This document shows positions 6,198 to 13,546 of a stretch of DNA of 20,242 nt, one piece after another (position 1 is the first letter of the stretch; every line of letters begins with the position of its first letter). Both the position numbers and the translations under genes were made by a program. The notes beneath the pieces are model-generated. The model was not told the origin of the DNA and did no database searches. It saw only the letters and a list, made by a program, of their open reading frames with translations. The DNA is from a virus, in IMG/VR virus record IMGVR_UViG_3300034198_001115, positions 1-20,242 of that record, one strand, 5' to 3'.

Positions 6198-6644
6198 TTA
6201 ATCACCACTCTTCATGAATGATCTAAGCATCCATCCGTGTTTAGCATGGTGATCCAGTCTATCAGCGACAAAGTTAGCGAGCCCCTGATTACCTGCTGCA
6301 GTTGCAACTGCGAACACTTTATTTAGGGATTGGATAACTTGATTGTTTGCCGACAGAAGATTACCAAACATTTGCGCTGGGTATGAAGGCCGTGCAGTGT
6401 CTTCCATGATAGTCTTAAATGTATACATTTCTTCAAGACTTATTGGTGCATATTGATCGAGTGCGCGAATTTGTTCTGCCGTAGTATCAACTGCTTCGTG
6501 AAGTTCTGCATATAAGTCACCCAGAAATGAGTGATATTGCGCAAAGTCTCTTCCTTCTACATTCCAGTGATATGAGTGCGACTTAAAATACATGACAAAA
6601 GTATTGCCAAGTAATACTCGCATTGCTGCTGTTAATTCATCCAT
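6198..6644 (-). CDS. dps: Dps/ferritin-like DNA-protection protein
   Basis: Protein of 148 residues. Dps proteins form hollow 12-mers that oxidise and store iron using H2O2 and protect DNA. The ferroxidase pattern is visible: H26 in SYHWNVEG, H38 twelve residues later, D53 and E57 (VDTTAEQIRAL), matching His51, His63, Asp78 and Glu82 of E. coli Dps. The position of E. coli Asp67 is Gly42, with Asp43 beside it. The C-terminal helix (HHAKHGWMLRSFM) is also Dps-like. It lacks the long Lys-rich N-terminal tail E. coli Dps uses to bind DNA. An AAGAGG site (6657-6652) overlaps the stop of the preceding nucleotidyltransferase gene, and it lies among putative packaged proteins. It could protect DNA or scavenge iron during infection, or be carried in the virion. 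Confidence 0.88.
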   Translation of the reverse strand: MDELTAAMRVLLGNTFVMYFKSHSYHWNVEGRDFAQYHSFLGDLYAELHEAVDTTAEQIRALDQYAPISLEEMYTFKTIMEDTARPSYPAQMFGNLLSANNQVIQSLNKVFAVATAAGNQGLANFVADRLDHHAKHGWMLRSFMKSGD

Positions 6645-6656
6645 GTGTTTTCCTCT

Positions 6657-9620
6657 TTATCTTGACAATCTTTCTTGTTCGATCTTTCTGATCTTTGGAG
6701 CTAACTTCATTGCCATGCGATCAATAACCGCTTTACGAGCATGAATAGCTCTTTCGATCCGTTCTTTTTCTCCGACCGATAAAGTATTCAACGGTCTCTT
6801 GGCCATCTTAGTCTTCATCATCTTAATCGCTAACTTACGTGCTCGACTATTAATAGTGCTTGAACTAGAACGAGACTTTAGTGCAATCTTAATTCTACGC
6901 TCTCGCTTTGAAGCAGACTTGGCGAATCTTACTCTTGCTCTCATACGCTCGGTCCTGCTAAGTACTTCATTTAGAGTTTCTTCATTCATGCCTTTCTTAT
7001 CTTCTTTAACTTCCTCGCCGGTTTCAGCATCTACTAGAACTAGCTCATCGTCTTCATAAGCGTCGATAATATCGTCTAGAGTGTCAATATCATCAATCAT
7101 TGCATGTAATTCTTTTTCAATGTTATCGTCGTGTTCATGATCTTCTTCGGAGATATTTAGACCATCTTTATACACCGGATCTTTCTTTGCAAGCGGCGCT
7201 TCTTCATTTACTACACCGATGTAGTTATGATCGTGTACTTTATACCCTTTACGCTTATGGTGTGCAATAGCCGAATCTATTGCTTTTTCTTTACTATCGC
7301 CTTTAACGCGTACGATCTTTTCCATAGTTTCTTTACGCTTGCTCACCATAGGATGATGAGGATCGGCGACCGTTACGCTAACGCGGTGAACCTCTTCTTT
7401 TATTTCGTCTTGCTCATTAAGACCCATTGCTGCGGCAACCTTCTTGTCGCCGTATTTGTGGCGTAGATAAGCAGAGATAATATGATCTTTGCTACGGTAT
7501 TCAGATACATCGGAAACTCTACGTTGGTTTTTAATCATGTTACGCAGAGTTCCAATATCATACTTTTTCATAGCATCATATTCTTTTTTAATGTCCTGAC
7601 CTAACTCTTCGGTCATTTGACTATGCTTGTCTAGTAACTCTTTATTTTTAGCATAGTCAGTAGTCTTCATAGCAAACTTAGCAGTGCGCGCATTATTCAG
7701 GTGATATTCTTTGTTCTTATCATCGCCTCTTTCATGCGCGGCAATTGCTTTATCCATATGATACTTAAAAGAACCTTCTTCTAACTCAATTGATTCAGTT
7801 GCATACTTAATCTTTTGCTTACGGACAGAATGACTTTCGCTGCCCGAAGTCATTGAACTTCCGATTGCAATATCCTTGTTTTCGGCAGCCTTTTCAGTTT
7901 CAATATCTGAATCGTTTATCTTTGGAGTGCCGCGCAGAGTTTCTAACTTATCTGTCTGATCAGCCATATCTTGCTTTTCTTCATCGGGCGGAATAGCAAT
8001 CGCATTGCGTATTCGTGCAAGGCGTGTTCTCAATCCACTGGTATCTTTGCCGATAATAGAACCGGTTGCAATCTGTTCTAGAATATCGGAGATCTCTTCA
8101 TTCATTTTCTTCTTTTCGCCGATTACCTTATCGTCGCCTCTTGGTTGAAGTACTCCTTCGGCTGCCTTCTGAGGCACGAGTTTTTCATTATATCCAATAC
8201 CAGCTTCTTTTGCCGTAGCTAGCATGTTATGAAGAACACTCACATACTCTGGTCTCATTGGCATATTTCTACACTTACGTAGAGCATCGTTGACGAGTTG
8301 TTCTGGACTACTCTTCTTATCGACGTCTGCAACACCGAGAGTATTAGCAATGATGCGAGCAACCCTGATTTTATCCGCTGGTGTGAATTTCATTTCCTTT
8401 AAGCTTCCCTGTGAAATGTTCGATTCTGCAAAGTCTGAGCCTGCGGTGGCCATATTATAATTAGCTTCTAGAGCTTGAAGTTCATGCTCGTGCATGTGCC
8501 AGTAGTCTTCATGATGCATGAACTCCCCAATACGAAGAAGAGAATCGCGCGCCTTAGCATGGGCTTCTCTCCAAGCCTTTATTTCTTTTAAATCAGGAGC
8601 CTTGCCATCTTGAGCAAGATGTACATCGTTAATCTCCATATACAAATCTGTAGCTTTTAAAGCATTTAAGATTGCAACTGGATCATTTGGTATGAGGCCT
8701 TTCTTATACCTATCTATCGTACCTTGAAATGCTTTTGCAGCATCGGCCGAACGATCGAAACTCTTCGTGGTATAGCCTTTAAACGTAATCTGTTCAGGAG
8801 CATATCCTGGCTGAATGTCTTCTTCAATAGTTGAAACTGGTTCAACCATATTAATCCATTTCTTGGATATGTCACCTGATTCATTGACAACGGTGATATA
8901 GTTTGTGCCACGATCAATGATCTCGTATACGCCAGCATCGTCCCTTACGGATTCGCCAACATTGAATATTTCTCCGGCGTGGTATTTTTCTCTTAGGTCG
9001 GACTTATTAAACTCCACAGATTCTTTAATTGCATCTACACCCATTGCTTCACGCAGTTCATTCATTAGACGCTTAGCATCTTGAGTTGTAAGCGACGAAG
9101 GGAGGCCCTTCTTAAAAGAAGTAAAGTCCCCCTTCTTTGCGGCTTCTCTCATCTTAGTGCCTGACATACCTGATGCACCTTCTGCATCAGGATCACGCTC
9201 ACCGGCCGATACTACCTCAATAGTATCATAATGAAAGTCCTTGCCGTTGTACTTGTCTAGTATTTTTTGATATTCACCAACTCTATCAGAACCGGCAACC
9301 ATAATAAGGTTCTTATACTTTTTATTAAGAATCTTTACAGCTTCGATGAATGTACGAATCTGATCGTTTGCCGCAACAAAATTTGTATTGGGAAACATGC
9401 GCTTGAGATAGTAGACCTTACGATCTACCGGAAGCGGATTTGATTTACTGTCTTGACTACGAGAAGCATAGATGACATGATCTGCTTCTTGTTTCTGAGC
9501 AATATGCTTTACTGCCGCAACAAGAAGACCATGGCCAATCGTAGGAGGTTGATAACGACCAAAGGCGAATACAACCTTTTTACTAGGCAGTTCTTTAACT
9601 AACTGTCTGAATTGCTTCAT
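6657..9620 (-). CDS. Nucleotidyltransferase fused to a chain of virion-type modules (987 residues)
   Basis: Residues 15-175 are a cytidylyltransferase/NMN-adenylyltransferase-like Rossmann domain: FAFGRYQPPTIGHG (16-31; TxGH in place of HxGH) and the second signature GMSGTKMRE (151-159), with VAGSDRV at 108-114. It would transfer a nucleotide from an NTP; the substrate is not readable. After it come an SH3/KOW-like segment (about 210-258), helical modules (268-400, 411-500, 615-672, 673-734, 743-806), a very acidic module (825-875) and a strongly basic C-terminus (886-987, RTERMRARVRFAKSASKRER and on) suited to DNA binding. The N-terminus MKQFRQLVKE resembles T4 capsid-targeting peptides. The family core is usually about 160-200 residues, so most of this protein is added modules. 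A GGA site and a late promoter lie upstream. An injected virion protein acting on nucleotides or NAD is possible. Confidence 0.8.
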   Translation of the reverse strand: MKQFRQLVKELPSKKVVFAFGRYQPPTIGHGLLVAAVKHIAQKQEADHVIYASRSQDSKSNPLPVDRKVYYLKRMFPNTNFVAANDQIRTFIEAVKILNKKYKNLIMVAGSDRVGEYQKILDKYNGKDFHYDTIEVVSAGERDPDAEGASGMSGTKMREAAKKGDFTSFKKGLPSSLTTQDAKRLMNELREAMGVDAIKESVEFNKSDLREKYHAGEIFNVGESVRDDAGVYEIIDRGTNYITVVNESGDISKKWINMVEPVSTIEEDIQPGYAPEQITFKGYTTKSFDRSADAAKAFQGTIDRYKKGLIPNDPVAILNALKATDLYMEINDVHLAQDGKAPDLKEIKAWREAHAKARDSLLRIGEFMHHEDYWHMHEHELQALEANYNMATAGSDFAESNISQGSLKEMKFTPADKIRVARIIANTLGVADVDKKSSPEQLVNDALRKCRNMPMRPEYVSVLHNMLATAKEAGIGYNEKLVPQKAAEGVLQPRGDDKVIGEKKKMNEEISDILEQIATGSIIGKDTSGLRTRLARIRNAIAIPPDEEKQDMADQTDKLETLRGTPKINDSDIETEKAAENKDIAIGSSMTSGSESHSVRKQKIKYATESIELEEGSFKYHMDKAIAAHERGDDKNKEYHLNNARTAKFAMKTTDYAKNKELLDKHSQMTEELGQDIKKEYDAMKKYDIGTLRNMIKNQRRVSDVSEYRSKDHIISAYLRHKYGDKKVAAAMGLNEQDEIKEEVHRVSVTVADPHHPMVSKRKETMEKIVRVKGDSKEKAIDSAIAHHKRKGYKVHDHNYIGVVNEEAPLAKKDPVYKDGLNISEEDHEHDDNIEKELHAMIDDIDTLDDIIDAYEDDELVLVDAETGEEVKEDKKGMNEETLNEVLSRTERMRARVRFAKSASKRERRIKIALKSRSSSSTINSRARKLAIKMMKTKMAKRPLNTLSVGEKERIERAIHARKAVIDRMAMKLAPKIRKIEQERLSR

Positions 9621-9651
9621 CTTTATCCATCTATAAAAATATTAACTATAT

Positions 9652-9659
9652 TATTTATA
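9652..9659 (-). promoter_or_regulatory. T4-type late promoter TATAAATA for the nucleotidyltransferase unit
   Basis: Perfect TATAAATA on the minus strand in the 51-base gap between the tail fibre and the nucleotidyltransferase, 32 bases before the ATG at 9620. It matches the T4 late -10 element recognised by the gp55-type sigma, which needs no -35 box. Confidence 0.75.
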
Positions 9660-9671
9660 TGTACTTATCTT

Positions 9672-12600
9672 TTATTGACTACCAAAACCAAATATCCAAA
9701 CTCCACCGATAGCAGTGGTAGTGGAGAATACTTCAATCATCATACTATCCTGTGCTACACCGCCGCCGCCTAGCGCAAAGGTATTTTTGTTATTACTACA
9801 CTGGCTAGTAGTTACTCCGGTGAATGTGAATATATTATTAGCCGTGTGAGGCATAATAAAGATCTTGACTCTGCGGCCTGCCGTAAAGTTACTTAAAGTA
9901 ATCGCTCTATTACCATTCGCGCTGGGTTGCCAGAATATTACACTTGGGCCGGTAGTCATATCAACGGCCAGTGTGGTAATCTGTGTGGTAACTAGAGAGC
10001 TAAAAGCATCTACAGTAGTTGGAGTGGCACTGATAACACCACTGCTGATAGTGATACTGGTCCCGTCAACTTTGACTCCACCTAACACACTGGTTGTTGC
10101 TGTTGGTAATGTATATTCAGCTGGAATAGTTGGCTTGTTAGTTAAGTCGTTGTAATTACCACTGAATAGTGTTGGCTTGTTAGTTAAGTCGTTGTAATTA
10201 CCACTGAATAGTGTTGGCTTATTCTTAATAAAATCTAAACTAAGATTATTAGTTTGATTCCAGTCAGACTGTAACTGTGCAGCAGGAATAGTTGGCTTAT
10301 TGGTTAAGTCGTTGTAATTACCACTGAATAGTGTCGGCTTGTTTAGTATATAACCAGCAGCCGATGTATTTGTTTCTGTCCAGTTAGATTGAACGTGGGC
10401 AGATTGAGCAGGTATTCGGATATACTTTGTGCCATCATGGATAATTTGATCACCAACAGTATAGGCAACACTACCATTACCGAGATTTTGTGTTCCTGCA
10501 ACAGAAACAATATATTGCCAGCCATCTGTTCCGGTGGCATTACTTACGCTTGGAGTGTTAGTTGATGCATTCCATTCGCCTTTGAATACAACTGAACCTT
10601 CAATAACAGTTTCTGGAGCCCAGAAAAAATCCGTTCCATCTGTTTTTAGTAGATATCCAGCCTTACCAGTTGTACTTGGGAAATACTTTAGTCGTGAACC
10701 ATCTCTAAATGTAACACCAGAATTTACATTGGTCGTTCCAGTAAGAACTAAACCAGTATCATCTATCTTTGCGCTGGTTCCAATTGTAGTTGAATTAAGA
10801 GGAGTTGTTTGAAATACTACCTCTGTTCCAGCTGCAGAATCAGTAAATGTTTGTTTTGCTGCAAGAGCAATACGGCCAATGCTTGATACGAAACCAGTTG
10901 TTCCATATCCCTGAACGCTGATACGGAATAGTGTATCACCAGACTGAGTGGCAGTTGGAGCATCAACAGTACCACGAGCAGCACGACCAGCGATCAATGC
11001 ATATGTGTTGGTTGAACCACCAAATGTATCCATACTCACGCGAGTAGACTGACCATCTTGTCCGGTCAACTGAAGTAGAGTACCAGTAAAGTTTCTTGGG
11101 TATTGAGCACCAGTAGAACTACCGATAATGTTCAGCGCAGATTGAGTTGTGAGAAGAGTATCCGGTGTTGTAATCGTAGCAAGACCAGAACGAGCAACAG
11201 AAAAGGATTCTCTACCCACAGTTGTTTGTACCTTAATTGCACGATTGAATACAACATCGGCGGTTGCGCCTATAGATCCAATGTATACATCGCGTGCTGA
11301 ATCCTTGATCTGTAGCGTATTATCTCGAAGAACAAACTCACCAACTTCAAAACCGGCACCACCTTTGATATAGAAGTTACCAGCTTTAGCGCCGAGCGCT
11401 TGGTCATTACCAAGTGTTTCATCTTGAACGTAGATCGTTCCTGCGCCCATCCAAATCTCTTTAAATCGTTTTCCTGGAGTTCCTAGAGACCATACGTTTG
11501 TTGTATATGGAATAATATCTGAGTGAGGAACGATGTGTCCGCCAGGGCCGGCATTTAATACAATGTCGGTGTTTGAGGCTGTTGATATAGCAAGACCAGC
11601 ATTAACAATTGGCCGAGCAAAAGTAATTACTGTATTTTCTGGTGGGGGAGTTGCACCAACAGCAAAGTTTTTATCAGTAATGATAATTTTATTGTATATA
11701 CCAGAACCAACGAAAAGAATTTTACTTAGTACTGGGATTGCTGCACCACCAATAATATCATTTACCTGAAGGGCCGGTGATGGAACTTCTTTAAGTTCAT
11801 ATACTGCATATGGAACACCAGTGATACCATTAGTCAAACCATAGTCACCAATATCTAGAGCAGCAGAGTCGCCATGCTCAAGAACTGCATTCAAATTTTC
11901 GGCAGTAATATTTGCAATAATAGGAGACGTGCCAGTAAGAACAGAACCAACTGGAATATTTAATGCAGCGACTGTTATCTCATTAGTAGTTGTATTGCCA
12001 CGATCAGTTACAGAATCAAGAGTGTCAACCTCTTCTGTCAGATAGGCGGTATCATTATCTTCTGGCTTGTTCTTAATAAAGTCTGGTTTTGTATTATCCG
12101 TTTGATTCCAGTCTGACTGAATCTGTGCATCTGGAATAGTCGGCTTGTGCTTAATGTAGTCTAGTCTAGTATTATCGGCTTGCGTCCAGTCGCTTTGAAT
12201 CTGAGCTGGATAATCGATATCCTCAACTGCGGCAAATTCGAACTTCTTCTTGGTAGAGTTATATCTTAAGTATAAACCATTTGCAATCGTAGAACGATCA
12301 ATGTCGTCGAGGTAGCGAAGGTTTACTTCACCTGATCCGGGGCCCGCTGCGGATATCTTACCAACCCATTGCTCAAGAAACTTGAGTTTATTCGTGATTG
12401 CAGTAAGTTCCTTGCTAACTGGTTGCTCTATAGGATCTTGATAGGAGTGAGAGTCCTTTGGTAGAGATAAAAGATATTTTTCTACACCAATGCTACGTTC
12501 TTCGGGAGTCTTAACTTCAATTGGAGCCAACTCTTCGAGTGCTTCAACTTGCTCTAAGAGTTCTTCAATCTGTTCTGATTCGACTGTTTTATTTTCTAGT

Positions 12601-12785
12601 TGAGCAAATAGATTTGAGATATCCTTAGCGACGTTTTCACGCACCGATTGAATCATCTTTTGTTTTGGATCAGCTTTCTTTATTTCCGCAATTTGTTTAA
12701 ACATCGAAGACATATCTGTCTTCGTATTCTCTTTAATTTGTTCAAGTTGCTTTTGCTTAAGATCCTGCGATTTCAGTTTATCCAT
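9672..12785 (-). CDS. Long tail-fibre protein
   Basis: Protein of 1037 residues. Residues 1-115 are a charged coiled coil (LKQKQLEQIKENTKTD and on) that would trimerise or attach the fibre. Fibre repeats of the type SDWNQTDNTKPDFIKNKP start near residue 195 and recur near 815-905, mixed with 14-residue KPTLFSGNYNDLTN units. The middle (about 400-720) is beta-rich with segments I recall from other phage fibres (RFKEIWMGAGTIYVQDE; TGTLLQLTGQDGQSTRVS). The C-terminal domain (about 925-1037) ends in VWIFGFGSQ and may be the receptor-binding tip. It is the largest gene here and lies downstream of its own terminator-bounded gap. An AGGAT site precedes the ATG. No chaperone or adhesin gene lies immediately next to it. 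Confidence 0.85.
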   Translation of the reverse strand: MDKLKSQDLKQKQLEQIKENTKTDMSSMFKQIAEIKKADPKQKMIQSVRENVAKDISNLFAQLENKTVESEQIEELLEQVEALEELAPIEVKTPEERSIGVEKYLLSLPKDSHSYQDPIEQPVSKELTAITNKLKFLEQWVGKISAAGPGSGEVNLRYLDDIDRSTIANGLYLRYNSTKKKFEFAAVEDIDYPAQIQSDWTQADNTRLDYIKHKPTIPDAQIQSDWNQTDNTKPDFIKNKPEDNDTAYLTEEVDTLDSVTDRGNTTTNEITVAALNIPVGSVLTGTSPIIANITAENLNAVLEHGDSAALDIGDYGLTNGITGVPYAVYELKEVPSPALQVNDIIGGAAIPVLSKILFVGSGIYNKIIITDKNFAVGATPPPENTVITFARPIVNAGLAISTASNTDIVLNAGPGGHIVPHSDIIPYTTNVWSLGTPGKRFKEIWMGAGTIYVQDETLGNDQALGAKAGNFYIKGGAGFEVGEFVLRDNTLQIKDSARDVYIGSIGATADVVFNRAIKVQTTVGRESFSVARSGLATITTPDTLLTTQSALNIIGSSTGAQYPRNFTGTLLQLTGQDGQSTRVSMDTFGGSTNTYALIAGRAARGTVDAPTATQSGDTLFRISVQGYGTTGFVSSIGRIALAAKQTFTDSAAGTEVVFQTTPLNSTTIGTSAKIDDTGLVLTGTTNVNSGVTFRDGSRLKYFPSTTGKAGYLLKTDGTDFFWAPETVIEGSVVFKGEWNASTNTPSVSNATGTDGWQYIVSVAGTQNLGNGSVAYTVGDQIIHDGTKYIRIPAQSAHVQSNWTETNTSAAGYILNKPTLFSGNYNDLTNKPTIPAAQLQSDWNQTNNLSLDFIKNKPTLFSGNYNDLTNKPTLFSGNYNDLTNKPTIPAEYTLPTATTSVLGGVKVDGTSITISSGVISATPTTVDAFSSLVTTQITTLAVDMTTGPSVIFWQPSANGNRAITLSNFTAGRRVKIFIMPHTANNIFTFTGVTTSQCSNNKNTFALGGGGVAQDSMMIEVFSTTTAIGGVWIFGFGSQ
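10129..10212 (-). repeat. Two perfect tandem 42-bp repeats in the tail fibre
   Basis: Bases 10129-10170 and 10171-10212 are identical, coding the 14-residue unit TLFSGNYNDLTNKP. Perfect DNA identity beside diverged fibre sequence indicates recent duplication or recombination. Confidence 0.92.
10291..10332 (-). repeat. Third, slightly diverged copy of the 42-bp fibre repeat
   Basis: Matches the tandem copies with about two base changes, separated from them by one SDWNQTNNLSLDFIKNKPT-type unit. It gives a substrate for slippage or unequal recombination that would change fibre length. Confidence 0.85.
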
Positions 12786-12795
12786 GAACTATCCT

Positions 12796-12826
12796 AAAAA
12801 GACAACTGCACCGAAGTGCAGTTGTC
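12796..12826 (-). terminator. Intrinsic terminator with UUCG tetraloop ahead of the tail fibre
   Basis: Perfect 11-bp stem (12826-12816 with 12811-12801: GACAACTGCAC / GTGCAGTTGTC) closed by a C(UUCG)G tetraloop, then TTTTT on the minus strand. It lies after the Tyr-rich gene (stop at 12852) and its T-tract runs into the AGGAT ribosome site of the fibre gene. Confidence 0.9.
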
Positions 12827-12851
12827 GTGTCTACCGTACTTATGTTATTTA

Positions 12852-13448
12852 TTAATAACGATACAGGTTGTATGGCGTATATGGATATGGGCGTCCAAAC
12901 TGGTCAAAATATGGACGACCTAAGGTGTCATATAGTGCACGACCATACTGGTCATAATATGGATTCGATGGAATAGGGTAACCTGGATACACAACAGTTC
13001 TAGCTAGAAGAAGACTTGGAAGTGGCGCAGATGGTCGAACATAAACTATCAAGCGCGCTAGCTGAGTCTTATAATTCTGAATGCGTTGATTTGCTTGATC
13101 AATATAACTTATATAAGCGCGTGCTGTAGCGGTGTTAGCATATGGATGAGCTAAAACCCAGTTGATGCCATAGGCATTGGTGTAAACATTATTATAATTT
13201 GCTTCGCCGGTTCTATAAGCACTTTGCCAACTTAGAATTCTACTTTCATCGTTCTTGATAGCATTTATTAGCGAATTAGCAGTAGCAGTATTAGAATAAA
13301 CAACCTGTTGTGTCAGATAGTAATTCGAATTAACATACGGGTTATTCATAGTAAGGAGCTGAGGAGGAACCGAAACGGTTAATCTACTTAGAATAGCCGG
13401 TTGAGGATATCCTATTGCTCCGAAAAGTTGATTTTGAAAAATTAGCAT
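12852..13448 (-). CDS. Tyr-rich hypothetical protein with short YD/GRP repeats
   Basis: Protein of 198 residues, not recognised. Residues 45-145 are helical and rich in Asn, Tyr, Thr and Ala (NTATANSLINAIKND; TARAYISYIDQANQRIQNY). A hydrophobic, Pro-rich segment follows (146-160). The tail (162-198) is dominated by Tyr with three units of type YDxxGRxxY: YDQYGRAL, YDTLGRPY, FDQFGRPY. These resemble the core of YD-repeats in Rhs-type proteins but with a period of 8-9 rather than about 20 residues. There is no signal peptide or anchor. It has its own late promoter 76 bases upstream, an AAAGGAT site and a strong terminator, so it is probably a monocistronic late gene upstream of the fibre. Possibly a structural or fibre-associated protein. 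Confidence 0.7.
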   Translation of the reverse strand: MLIFQNQLFGAIGYPQPAILSRLTVSVPPQLLTMNNPYVNSNYYLTQQVVYSNTATANSLINAIKNDESRILSWQSAYRTGEANYNNVYTNAYGINWVLAHPYANTATARAYISYIDQANQRIQNYKTQLARLIVYVRPSAPLPSLLLARTVVYPGYPIPSNPYYDQYGRALYDTLGRPYFDQFGRPYPYTPYNLYRY

Positions 13449-13523
13449 TTTGAATCCTTTTTGTTATTAGATAGGTCAACGTGATTCATAATGTACGTCA
13501 TAGTAAAATCATATTCACTGATT

Positions 13524-13531
13524 TATTTATA
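13524..13531 (-). promoter_or_regulatory. T4-type late promoter TATAAATA for the Tyr-rich gene
   Basis: Perfect TATAAATA on the minus strand in the 98-base gap after the mosaic protein gene, 76 bases before the ATG at 13448. The rest of this gap is AT-rich and holds a small inverted repeat near 13537-13550, with no gene seen. Confidence 0.7.
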
Positions 13532-13546
13532 TCAAATTGATCTTGA

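Noticed and set aside
10129-10332. CRISPR-like array
   Set aside because: The 42-bp repeats are tandem without spacers and in frame within a fibre gene.
12846-12853. AATAAATA, a near late-promoter box before the tail fibre
   Set aside because: One mismatch at the first base, and an RNA from it would meet the 12796-12826 terminator almost at once.
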